Source: Oscillospiraceae bacterium (GTDB lineage Bacteria; Bacillota_A; Clostridia; Oscillospirales; Ruminococcaceae). Taken from it: a stretch of DNA of 7,768 bases. The notes under the pieces are model-generated. The model had not been told where the DNA came from, made no database searches, and saw only the letters and a list, made by a program, of their open reading frames with translations. Location: NCBI GenBank assembly GCA_018109965.1, contig JAGBFE010000407.1:1-7768 (forward strand). The letters run 5' to 3'. Below, piece after piece: positions 1 to 5,643 of the stretch. The first letter of the stretch is position 1. Every line of letters starts with the position of its first letter. A program made the position numbers and the translations under genes.

Positions 1-155
1 CAGCAATGGGCATCGACGTAAATATGATTATGATTATCTACGGTGTTGACCGTCTCTTCGATATGGGCCGTACATGTCTCAACGTTACAGGCGATATCGC
101 TTGCTCCCTCTGTGTTACAAAATGGGAAGAAAAGAAAGCTGTTAAAACAAAATAA
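1..155 (+). CDS. Dicarboxylate/amino acid:cation symporter, C-terminal end (partial)
   Basis: This is the 3' end of a gene that starts outside the window; the reading frame begins at base 3 and ends with TAA at 153-155. The roughly 50 visible residues cover the last core helix and tail of a DAACS/SLC1 transporter, a membrane protein that takes up acidic amino acids or C4-dicarboxylates with cations. The signature DMGRTCLNVTGD is visible. By family knowledge (GltPh numbering), its first Asp, its Arg and its Asn correspond to substrate ligands D394, R397 and N401, and its final Asp to the sodium ligand D405. The peptide matches the end of the complete symporter at 565-1791 except for one cluster, ACSL here against AGAV there. 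The two are therefore tandem paralogs. Keeping the Arg suggests an acidic substrate, but the exact substrate cannot be told. Confidence 0.93.
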   Translation, partial: AMGIDVNMIMIIYGVDRLFDMGRTCLNVTGDIACSLCVTKWEEKKAVKTK

Positions 156-187
156 GTTTAAAGCAGTTATATAATTGAACAAAACTG

Positions 188-219
188 ATGCCGCTGGGCT
201 TTGCCCGGCGGCATTTTTT
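188..219 (+). terminator. Rho-independent terminator of the first symporter gene
   Basis: A 12-bp stem (188-199 with 203-214, one G.U pair) closes a TTT loop and runs into a tract of six T (214-219). It lies 33 bases after the stop codon, so the two symporter copies are likely transcribed separately. Confidence 0.9.
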
Positions 220-485
220 ATGGTTTGAAAGTGGCGGCGGTGTTTTGGCGGCACTGCTGTTCTCAACGCAGTGAAAAACTTTCTGTTTTGGCACAATCGG
301 GGAGTAAAAGCAGATTATACTGTATAAAATATCGCAAAAGGGAAAAAACTGTCAAAAAAGATAAAGCAGAAACAGCTGTATATGAACAAAAATAAAGCGA
401 TAACGCAAAATCATTATTAAAATAAATCAATAAGCTGATAAATACTATAAAAACTGAATAAATTGCCTTGAAACCAAAAAAATAC
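220..485. other. AT-rich intergenic spacer without a recognisable gene
   Basis: Nothing here looks like a gene. A 64-codon open frame runs through it (201-395) but begins inside the preceding terminator, lacks a ribosome site and has no family-like composition. The only structure seen is a short hairpin at 252-273 (CACTGC and GCAGTG arms, 10-base loop) with no T tract after it. The stretch from about 350 to 480 is strongly A-rich and could act as an UP-type element for the promoter at 486-514, which is inference. Confidence 0.5.
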
Positions 486-514
486 TTTACAAAATAAAGT
501 TGCTTTGATATAAT
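486..514 (+). promoter_or_regulatory. Sigma-A promoter of the complete symporter gene, extended -10
   Basis: A -35 box TTTACA (486-491) and a -10 box TATAAT (509-514) are 17 bases apart. The -10 is preceded by TGA, giving the extended TGnTATAAT form. A transcript would start near 521, about 44 bases before the ATG at 565. This argues against the in-frame GTG at 526, which would leave almost no leader. Confidence 0.8.
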
Positions 515-564
515 GAAAAGGCTGTGTGAAAACAGCAGGTATATATGGAAAGGAAATACACAGG

Positions 565-1791
565 ATGAAAAAACTCAGCTTACCAATGCAGATTCTTATC
601 GCTCTCATCGGCGGTATCATTGCAGGTCTCATCTGCTTTTTTGCAGGTGTGCCGGAATTCACTACAAACTATCTCAAACCATTTGGCACAATTTTTGTTA
701 ACCTTCTCAAATTTATAGTTGTTCCTGTGGTGCTGCTTTCAATGATTGACGGCATACTTTCCATGGACGATATGAAAAAGGTTGGCTCTGTAGGCTGGAA
801 AACCGTTGTTTACTTTATGGCAACAACAGCAGCCGCAGGGGTTATCGGCCTTGTGATTGCAAACCTGTTTGACGCAGCAGGCCTGTTCCCGACACTTGCG
901 CTGGAAGCAGGTCAGGAGTGGACAAAACCGACTTCCGCAAACTTTATGGATACACTTGTGGGCATGTTCCCAAGCAATATGTGGGAATCCTTCCACACAT
1001 CCAATATGCTGCAGGTTATTGTTATTGCAGTTATGCTTGGCGGCTCCATTATGGCAGCGGGTGAAAAAGGCAAAGTGGCAAGGGATGTTGTGGCTTCCTT
1101 CAACGAAGTTATCAACCAGCTGATGAGTTTTATCATCAGCCTTTCTCCAATCGGTGTTTTCACAATGATGGCTTGGGTTGTTGCAACACAGGGTGCGGCA
1201 ATTCTTGGCAGCCTTGCAATTGTTGTGGGCTGTGCATATCTGGCTTACTTTGTGCACTCTGTTATCGTTTATTCCTTCTCTGCAAAAGTTTTCTGCGGCA
1301 TCAGCCCGCTGGCATTTTTCAAAGGTGCGGCAGCAGCAATGATGTTTGCATTTACATCCACATCTTCCGCAGCAACACTGCCTGTTTCCAAGGAATGTGC
1401 CGAAGAACTTGGCTCCACAAAAGAAATCGCAGCTTTTGTTCTGCCGCTTGGTGCAACAATCCATATGGACGGTACAGCGATTTATCAGTGTGTTGCAACA
1501 GTGTTCCTTGCAAGCTGTGCAGGGGTTGAACTTGGTCTTGGCCAGATGGTAACAATCATTCTCACAGCAACACTTGCTTCCATCGGTACAGCGGGTGTAT
1601 CAGGTGCAGGCATGATTATGCTTGCTATGGTTCTCACAGCAATGGGCATCGACGTAAATATGATTATGATTATCTACGGTGTTGACCGTCTGTTTGATAT
1701 GGGCCGTACCTGCCTTAACGTTACAGGCGACATTGCAGGCGCAGTCTGTGTTACAAAATGGGAAGAAAAGAAAGCTGTTAAAACAAAATAA
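565..1791 (+). CDS. Dicarboxylate/amino acid:cation symporter (DAACS family)
   Basis: This encodes a 408-residue multi-pass membrane transporter of the glutamate/aspartate/dicarboxylate:cation symporter family (SLC1, GltPh-like), close to the family's usual length. Visible landmarks are the Ser-rich re-entrant hairpin 1 (STSSAATLP, 265-273), the TM7 motif HMDGT (300-304), hairpin 2 (GTAGVSGAG, 341-349), and the TM8 motif DMGRTCLNVTGD (378-389) with D374 four residues earlier. R381 matches GltPh R397, which recognises acidic side chains, so glutamate, aspartate or a C4-dicarboxylate is the likely substrate. H300 replaces the usual Asn of NMDGT. I chose the ATG at 565 because AAAGGA (549-554) lies 10 bases upstream and MKKLSLPMQ leads straight into TM1; a GTG at 526 would add 13 hydrophilic residues. 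It is flanked by its own promoter and terminator, next to a near-identical paralog end at 1-155. Confidence 0.95.
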   Translation: MKKLSLPMQILIALIGGIIAGLICFFAGVPEFTTNYLKPFGTIFVNLLKFIVVPVVLLSMIDGILSMDDMKKVGSVGWKTVVYFMATTAAAGVIGLVIANLFDAAGLFPTLALEAGQEWTKPTSANFMDTLVGMFPSNMWESFHTSNMLQVIVIAVMLGGSIMAAGEKGKVARDVVASFNEVINQLMSFIISLSPIGVFTMMAWVVATQGAAILGSLAIVVGCAYLAYFVHSVIVYSFSAKVFCGISPLAFFKGAAAAMMFAFTSTSSAATLPVSKECAEELGSTKEIAAFVLPLGATIHMDGTAIYQCVATVFLASCAGVELGLGQMVTIILTATLASIGTAGVSGAGMIMLAMVLTAMGIDVNMIMIIYGVDRLFDMGRTCLNVTGDIAGAVCVTKWEEKKAVKTK

Positions 1792-1819
1792 GTTTTTGAC
1801 AGCCCGATAAAGTTGAAAT

Positions 1820-1853
1820 AAAGACCGCTGATTTAAAATCAGCGGTCTTTTTT
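1820..1853 (+). terminator. Rho-independent terminator of the complete symporter gene
   Basis: A perfect stem GACCGCTGATT (1823-1833) pairs with 1837-1847 around a 3-base loop. It is flanked by AAA on the left and six T (1848-1853) on the right, 28 bases past the stop codon. The A and T flanks could let it work weakly on the other strand too. Confidence 0.92.
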
Positions 1854-1929
1854 GCATATAATAAACTGACAGGCTAACAATATCTGTGAACAACGGGCTG
1901 CAATATTGGAACAAAGTGGGTGTAAAGCT

Positions 1930-2793
1930 GTGAAAAAATATCTGCGTACAGCGGCAAAAAGAGCAAAAAGATATTTCATAACAGCGGTTAGTTATATAAG
2001 GAGCTTAAAATATCTGTATGACGAAAACCATATTGCCGCTTACTCAGCACAGGCGGCATTTTTTGTGCTGATGAGTCTGGTGCCGCTTGTTTTGCTGGTC
2101 ACGATAATATTTGGTACTGCGCCTTTTGCAGATGAAGATATACAGCCTTTTTTGAGGCAGATATTGTCAGAAAAAGCAATACAAAAACTGCTGCAGCTGA
2201 CAGAACAGTTCAAAAAACGTCCGCCTGTGCCGTTTTTGTCGGTCACAATGCTGTTTGTGCTGTGGGCAGCCACCAACGGAATACGCAGCATTGCTCACGG
2301 GCTTGGCAACATTTTTGGCGGTGAACGGCGGTATAATATAATTCAGCTGACGGTGCGGTCGGTAGGGTATGCTGCCATAATGTTTGCTGTGGGGGTGTTA
2401 TCCGTTGCAGTGCTGATTTTTACGTCGCCGATGGAAGCGGCTGCAACTGCAGTTCTGGGGGATTCGGCAAAGGTGCTGCTGGTGGTGCTCAATCTGCGCA
2501 ATGTAATATTTTTTGCAGCCTTTACACTGCTGTTTGCCATTGCCTACAAAGGCCTTGCAAAAAGCAGTCTGAACTTTAAACAGCAGCTGCTTGGTGCATC
2601 TGTGGCGGCATTGGGGTGGATAGTGTATTCCTTTGGCTTTTCAGTATATATAAAATATTTTTCCCGATATTCAATTTTATACGGCTCCTTTGGGGCGGTA
2701 ATGTTGTTTATGCTGTGGCTGTATATGTGTATGAATATTCTGCTGTGCGGTGCACTGATAAACCGCCTGCTTTACAGCAAAAAATGTGATTAA
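1930..2793 (+). CDS. YihY/virulence factor BrkB family membrane protein
   Basis: The product is a 287-residue integral membrane protein of the YihY/BrkB (formerly 'ribonuclease BN') family, whose molecular role is not settled. Family hallmarks are the first membrane segment with [18 protein letters not shown] (about 36-53), a hydrophobic core with about six membrane spans (roughly 36-61, 101-117, 144-166, 184-207, 220-241, 250-276), and the C-terminal [15 protein letters not shown] and GALIN motifs (251-265, 274-278). Many homologs have Glu in the last motif (GAE-N); here it is GALIN. The N-terminus is strongly basic (Lys/Arg-rich, 2-14), fitting a cytoplasmic end. I chose the GTG at 1930 because a GGGTG-like site (1918-1922) lies 7 bases upstream; a TTG at 1906 would add eight residues without a ribosome site. 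No clear promoter of its own was found, apart from an isolated TATAAT at 1857-1862 without a good -35. No terminator separates it from the exonuclease gene. Confidence 0.88.
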   Translation: MKKYLRTAAKRAKRYFITAVSYIRSLKYLYDENHIAAYSAQAAFFVLMSLVPLVLLVTIIFGTAPFADEDIQPFLRQILSEKAIQKLLQLTEQFKKRPPVPFLSVTMLFVLWAATNGIRSIAHGLGNIFGGERRYNIIQLTVRSVGYAAIMFAVGVLSVAVLIFTSPMEAAATAVLGDSAKVLLVVLNLRNVIFFAAFTLLFAIAYKGLAKSSLNFKQQLLGASVAALGWIVYSFGFSVYIKYFSRYSILYGSFGAVMLFMLWLYMCMNILLCGALINRLLYSKKCD

Positions 2794-2803
2794 GTCATAG
2801 AAT

Positions 2804-2831
2804 TTGTGCAGCGGATAGTGTATTATATATT
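2804..2831 (+). promoter_or_regulatory. Possible promoter before the exonuclease III gene
   Basis: A weak -35-like TTGTGC (2804-2809) is followed after 16 bases by TATATT (2826-2831). The region is very AT-rich, so chance matches are likely. The gene may instead be read through from the upstream membrane-protein gene, as no terminator is seen between them. Confidence 0.35.
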
Positions 2832-2906
2832 TATAAAATGACAGACAAACCGTTGGTGCGCATTGCTGCAGCGGCGGACAGACAATATACAGATGAGGGA
2901 AAACAT

Positions 2907-3659
2907 ATGAAATTTATATCCTGGAACGTAAACGGCTTCCGCGCCTGCCTTGACAAGGGTTTCGGCGATTTTTTTGACAAGATTGATGCTGACTTTTTCT
3001 GTCTGCAGGAGACAAAAATGCAGCCCGGTCAGGCAGAGTTTGCTCCTGAAGGCTATTATCAATACTGGTATTCTGCCGAAAAGAAAGGTTATTCCGGTAC
3101 AGCAATTTTTGCAAAAAAAGAGCCAATCAGCGTGCAGTACGGCATAGGGATAGATGAACACGACCACGAGGGCAGGGCAATCACCCTTGAATATGACAAT
3201 TTTTATCTGCTCAATGTGTACACACCAAACTCCAAGCGGGAACTTGAACGCCTTGACTACCGCATGGAGTGGGAAGACGCACTGCAGGCATACATAAAAA
3301 AACTTGATGAGAAAAAACCTGTTGTCTACTGCGGTGATTTGAACGTTGCAACAGAAGAAATTGACCTCAAAAACCCAAAAACCAACCGCCGCAATGCAGG
3401 CTTCACCGATGAGGAAAGGGACAAAATCCGCAGACTGTTCAGCAATGGGTTTACCGACAGCTTCCGCTATCTGTATCCCGACACAGTGAAATACTCCTGG
3501 TGGAGCTATATGTTCAAGGCAAGGGAAAAGAACGCAGGCTGGCGTATCGACTATTTTGTGGTGTCCGACAGAGTGAAGGACAAAATCAGAGAAGCCGAAA
3601 TCTATACCGAAATTATGGGCAGTGACCACTGCCCTGTGGGGGTAGTTTTGGAGATATAA
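2907..3659 (+). CDS. xth: Exodeoxyribonuclease III / class II AP endonuclease (ExoA/XthA family)
   Basis: This is a 250-residue cytoplasmic DNA-repair enzyme of the endonuclease/exonuclease/phosphatase superfamily. It cuts DNA 5' to abasic sites and removes 3' blocking groups in base excision repair. All expected motifs are present in order: WNVNG with N7, LQETK with metal ligand E35, NVYTPN with Y105, GDLNVA with D144 and N146, [17 protein letters not shown] with D215, and GSDHCPV with the catalytic D240-H241 pair. The length is typical of the bacterial family. I chose the ATG at 2907 because GAGGGA (2895-2900) lies 6 bases upstream and the conserved fold begins at once ([10 protein letters not shown]). 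An in-frame ATG at 2838 would add 23 residues that match nothing in the family. It lies downstream of the YihY-like gene and converges on the stomatin-like gene. Homologs are called exoA in Bacillus and xthA in enterics. Confidence 0.97.
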   Translation: MKFISWNVNGFRACLDKGFGDFFDKIDADFFCLQETKMQPGQAEFAPEGYYQYWYSAEKKGYSGTAIFAKKEPISVQYGIGIDEHDHEGRAITLEYDNFYLLNVYTPNSKRELERLDYRMEWEDALQAYIKKLDEKKPVVYCGDLNVATEEIDLKNPKTNRRNAGFTDEERDKIRRLFSNGFTDSFRYLYPDTVKYSWWSYMFKAREKNAGWRIDYFVVSDRVKDKIREAEIYTEIMGSDHCPVGVVLEI

Positions 3660-3660
3660 A

Positions 3661-3870
3661 TGTGTTTTGGCTTTGCCAAGGCACTTTTGCCGCCAAAAGT
3701 GCCCAAAACCGCCGCTGATTGCGACGCAGCGGATCCACGCGGAATATGAACAAGCAGGTCTCGTCCCTTGTGGCGCTTTTGCGTGCAGACTTGCCCGCAC
3801 CGCGCCCTCTCGTTTGGTAAAAAACAATCGACGAAACATTATTGTTTATCAGGAGGGGTACTACCCCTCC
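3661..3870. repeat. Palindrome-dense intergenic element, candidate dispersed repeat
   Basis: This stretch between convergent genes is less AT-rich than other spacers here and packed with inverted repeats. There is a nested structure at 3664-3709: outer arms GTTTTG (3664-3669) and CAAAAC (3704-3709), an inner 10-bp stem GGCACTTTTG (3680-3689) with 3694-3703, and a small TTGGC/GCCAA hairpin (3667-3679, partly overlapping the outer arm). There are also a 6-bp CCGCTG/CAGCGG stem near 3713-3733, a 7-bp AAACAAT/ATTGTTT stem (3822-3847), and an 8-bp stem with 3-base loop at 3852-3870. Open frames cross it on both strands but without ribosome sites. No T tract follows the first hairpin, so it is not a simple terminator. 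It may be a small non-autonomous element or REP-like repeat; that is inference, as only one copy is in view. Confidence 0.45.
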
Positions 3871-3899
3871 ATTACACCACCCCGAAAAATCATCACAAC

Positions 3900-3932
3900 A
3901 AAAAAGACCGTGCTTTTGCACGGTCTTATATT
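3900..3932. terminator. Bidirectional terminator between convergent genes
   Basis: A perfect 10-bp stem AAGACCGTGC (3904-3913) pairs with 3918-3927 around TTTT. Reading leftward it is followed by a T run (complement of A at 3900-3905), giving a good terminator 17 bases past the stomatin-like gene's stop codon. Reading rightward the tail is the weaker TTATATTTT, which could end transcripts coming from the exonuclease gene. Confidence 0.85.
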
Positions 3933-3943
3933 TTGGCTGAATT

Positions 3944-4855
3944 TTATTCCTTCACAAGTTCCTGAACACTTGTCACAAGACCTGACAGGTTCTGGATTTC
4001 GCTTGGAATAATAATTTTTGTGCTCTGTCCGTCAGCAACTTTTTCCAGTGCTTCAAGGCTCTTGAGTGTGAGCACCTGGTTTGTCGGTGCAGCTTTGTTG
4101 AGCAGTTCGATGGAGTCTGCCATAGCTTTCTGCACTTTCATAATGGCAAGTGCTTCACCTTCAGCTTCGCGGATTTTCTGTTCCTTAACAGCATCGGCAC
4201 GGAGAATTGCACTTTCCTTTTCGGCCTGAGCGCGCAGGATTGCGGATTCTTTTTCGCCTTCTGCAACAAGAATCTGGCTGCGTTTTTCACCTTCTGCACG
4301 GAGAATGCTTTCACGGCGCTGACGTTCGGCCTTCATCTGTTTTTCCATTGCGTCCTGAATTTCTGCAGGCGGAATAATGTTTTTGAGCTCAACACGGTTA
4401 ACCTTGATACCCCAGCGGTCGGTTGCTTCGTCCAGCAGGGTTGTAATCTGGCTGTTGATGGTGTCACGGCTGGTCAGAGTGTGGTCAAGTTCCATATCAC
4501 CGATAATGTTACGCAATGTTGTTGCGGTCAGATTTTCAATAGCGCTGATAGGTCTTTCAACACCATAGGAGTAAAGTTTTGGGTCGGTAACCTGGAAAAA
4601 CACAACAGTGTCAATCTGCATTGTTACGTTGTCTCGGGTGATAACCGGCTGAGGAGGAAAATCCACAACCTGTTCCTTGAGGGAAACACGTTTTGCAATG
4701 CGGGTGATAAACGGAATTTTAAAATGGAAACCTGCGTTCCACACCGAGTCAAAAATACCAAAACGTTCCACAACAAAAGCGTGTGCCTGGGGAACAATAA
4801 CAATGCTGCGGGCAACAACAACGATGATTAAAATTGCTAAAATGTAAGGTATCAT
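3944..4855 (-). CDS. SPFH/Band 7 domain protein, stomatin-like (QmcA/paraslipin type)
   Basis: The 303-residue product is a stomatin/prohibitin-homology protein. These oligomerise at the membrane, organise microdomains and affect nearby proteases and transporters. One N-terminal membrane segment (about 3-21) is followed by the SPFH domain (about 22-165; ERFGIFDSVWNAGFHFKIPF at 30-49, RDNVTMQIDTVVFFQVTDP at 74-92, NIIPPAEIQDAM at 159-170). Next is a charged coiled coil made of 11-residue units with Ile at 184, 195, 206, 217 and 228. The C-terminal tail (about 238-303) includes LTLKSLEALEKVADGQSTKIIIP. This architecture matches QmcA/STOML2-type proteins. The ATG at 4855 has AAGGAGG (complement of 4862-4868) 6 bases upstream. 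It lies 17 bases after the nfeD-like gene on the same strand, a well-known pairing in which NfeD and the SPFH protein are thought to act together. Substrate or partner beyond that is unknown. Confidence 0.96.
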   Translation of the reverse strand: MIPYILAILIIVVVARSIVIVPQAHAFVVERFGIFDSVWNAGFHFKIPFITRIAKRVSLKEQVVDFPPQPVITRDNVTMQIDTVVFFQVTDPKLYSYGVERPISAIENLTATTLRNIIGDMELDHTLTSRDTINSQITTLLDEATDRWGIKVNRVELKNIIPPAEIQDAMEKQMKAERQRRESILRAEGEKRSQILVAEGEKESAILRAQAEKESAILRADAVKEQKIREAEGEALAIMKVQKAMADSIELLNKAAPTNQVLTLKSLEALEKVADGQSTKIIIPSEIQNLSGLVTSVQELVKE

Positions 4856-4861
4856 ATTTTT

Positions 4862-4868
4862 CCTCCTT
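4862..4868 (-). promoter_or_regulatory. Ribosome binding site of the stomatin-like gene
   Basis: AAGGAGG on the minus strand, 6 bases before the ATG at 4855. It is identical in sequence and spacing to the site before the partner nfeD-like gene, which suggests matched translation of the two subunits. Confidence 0.85.
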
Positions 4869-4872
4869 CAAG

Positions 4873-5319
4873 TTATGCCAAAACAGTGGTTTCGGCTTTT
4901 GTTACGATAACGGATGCACCTTCAATTTTCTGAATGATACAAAATTCTCCTTCAGGGATTTCTGTATCGGCCTTTGCAAGCCAGGTCAAATCCCCAATCT
5001 TTACCCTGCCCGGATGTGACGGGCTGATTGACTGCACAACCTGAGCCTTTTTGCCAAGCAGCATATCGGCATTGGTAGGTGTCTTTTTAAGGATGTATCT
5101 GCTGAGCACAGGGCGGGTAAAATAAAGTGTGACTGCGCTGACAACAATAAACAAAACAAGCTGCAGCCACAAGGCATCAGGTGCAAGCCATGCGGCAACA
5201 AGCCCTGCAATGCTGCCAAGTGCAAACCAGATGCTCACAATGCTGGTGGTGGCAACTTCGACTATTGCAAAAACAACGGCAAGAGCAAGCCACACCCATA
5301 CCATAGGAATATTAAACAC
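4873..5319 (-). CDS. NfeD-like membrane protein, short form
   Basis: This 148-residue protein has the layout of short NfeD proteins (YbbJ/NfeD1b type): hydrophobic membrane segments in the first ~75 residues and a C-terminal OB-fold-like beta domain (about 85-148; LLGKKAQVVQSISP, GRVKIGDLTWLAKAD, GEFCIIQKIEGASVIVTKAE). It lacks the ClpP-like serine protease domain of long NfeD. Such proteins are membrane partners of the SPFH protein encoded just downstream, and the pair probably builds one complex. I chose the GTG at 5319 because AAGGAGG (complement of 5326-5332) is 6 bases upstream. An in-frame ATG at 5379 overlaps the predicted -35 box (5374-5379) and so would not be transcribed. This is the first gene of a two-gene leftward operon driven from the divergent region shared with the SGNH hydrolase gene. 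Confidence 0.9.
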   Translation of the reverse strand: MFNIPMVWVWLALAVVFAIVEVATTSIVSIWFALGSIAGLVAAWLAPDALWLQLVLFIVVSAVTLYFTRPVLSRYILKKTPTNADMLLGKKAQVVQSISPSHPGRVKIGDLTWLAKADTEIPEGEFCIIQKIEGASVIVTKAETTVLA

Positions 5320-5325
5320 AAAAAC

Positions 5326-5332
5326 CCTCCTT
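5326..5332 (-). promoter_or_regulatory. Ribosome binding site fixing the GTG start of the nfeD-like gene
   Basis: AAGGAGG on the minus strand, 6 bases before GTG at 5319. Its strength and spacing decide the start against the upstream ATG at 5379 and a downstream ATG at 5304. Confidence 0.85.
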
Positions 5333-5350
5333 TTAACCTTTGTTACCATC

Positions 5351-5379
5351 AATATACAATAAAATGGTGCAAAATACAA
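5351..5379 (-). promoter_or_regulatory. Promoter of the nfeD-like / stomatin-like operon
   Basis: On the minus strand a -35 box TTGTAT (complement of 5374-5379) and a -10 box TATATT (complement of 5351-5356) are 17 bases apart. The transcript would start near 5344, leaving about 25 bases of leader that contain the ribosome site for the GTG at 5319. Confidence 0.65.
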
Positions 5380-5409
5380 TAGGAGCAGCAGCGCAAAAAG
5401 ATGAAATAA

Positions 5410-5449
5410 TTGTTAAATAAAATTAACAGTTTGGATATATTGTGTCCAA
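5410..5449. promoter_or_regulatory. Two adjacent inverted repeats, candidate operator
   Basis: TGTTAA and TTAACA form perfect 6-bp arms around 6 bases (5411-5428). Two bases later a 19-bp near-palindrome TTGGA...TCCAA spans 5431-5449, with all nine arm pairs either Watson-Crick or G.T. They lie upstream of the leftward nfeD promoter, between divergent genes, with no T tract, so a protein-binding role is more likely than termination. The regulator is unknown. The first resembles clostridial Rex half-sites (TTGTTAA/TTAACAA), but the gap is 6 bases rather than 4. Confidence 0.4.
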
Positions 5450-5494
5450 GAAAATCACAAACTTGTATAGTATATTTTAATAGTGTCAAAAAGC

Positions 5495-5519
5495 TTGCAA
5501 AAGCTGTGAAATTTTGCAA
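5495..5519. promoter_or_regulatory. Inverted repeat upstream of the SGNH hydrolase promoter
   Basis: Perfect 8-bp arms TTGCAAAA (5495-5502) and TTTTGCAA (5512-5519) flank 9 bases. The repeat ends 16 bases before the -35 box at 5536, a typical place for an activator or a distal operator. No known regulator is recognised. Confidence 0.4.
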
Positions 5520-5535
5520 CTTTTTGTAAGACGGC

Positions 5536-5564
5536 TTGAAATACGCATATTTTTGATGTACAAT
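5536..5564 (+). promoter_or_regulatory. Promoter of the SGNH hydrolase gene
   Basis: A -35 box TTGAAA (5536-5541) and a -10 box TACAAT (5559-5564) are 17 bases apart. The -10 lies inside a perfect 10-bp palindrome TACAATTGTA (5559-5568). The start would be near 5571, giving a leader of about 73 bases, AT-rich and without an evident terminator or riboswitch fold. Confidence 0.7.
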
Positions 5565-5628
5565 TGTATGATAGATAAATTCGTTTTTTATTTGAATATT
5601 TTTCTTTGATTATAGATGATTTCTGACG

Positions 5629-5635
5629 AAAGGAG
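5629..5635 (+). promoter_or_regulatory. Ribosome binding site fixing the TTG start of the SGNH hydrolase
   Basis: AAAGGAG lies 8 bases before TTG at 5644. No ATG or GTG in this frame is near it. The basic N-terminus and membrane anchor begin directly after this TTG, so the rare start codon is well supported. Confidence 0.8.
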
Positions 5636-5643
5636 CAACAGCT

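Noticed and set aside
288..321. TTGGCA ... TATACT as a promoter in the spacer after the first symporter
   Set aside because: The boxes are 22 bases apart, outside the workable range, and no gene follows closely.
526..564. GTG start extending the symporter by 13 residues
   Set aside because: It would start about 5 bases after the predicted transcript start and has no ribosome site. The added residues are hydrophilic and atypical for the family.
739..1464. Leftward 241-codon Cys/His-rich open frame inside the symporter
   Set aside because: It is antisense to the conserved transporter. Its Cys/His richness comes from complementing Ala, Gly and Met codons and is not a zinc-finger array.
1857..1862. 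TATAAT before the YihY-like gene as a promoter
   Set aside because: The -35 position falls in the terminator stem with no match to TTGACA. It may be active but is not supported.
2823..3839. Long (338-codon) leftward open frame over the exonuclease gene and the palindromic spacer
   Set aside because: It is antisense to a fully conserved exonuclease III gene, has no ribosome site, and its Cys/Phe-rich sequence resembles no family. It is a mirror of the codon bias of the real gene.
3667..4011. Rightward 114-codon open frame through the palindromic spacer
   Set aside because: No ribosome site, and it runs through the terminator into the convergent stomatin-like gene. The open frame is better explained by the repeat-like spacer itself.
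5410..5430. Rex operator
   Set aside because: The half-sites look right but the clostridial Rex site has a 4-base gap; here it is 6. Without a conserved match it is kept only as an unassigned dyad.
5571..5643. Riboswitch in the leader of the SGNH hydrolase gene
   Set aside because: The 73-base leader is AT-rich, lacks a stable multi-stem fold or terminator, and shows no known aptamer core.
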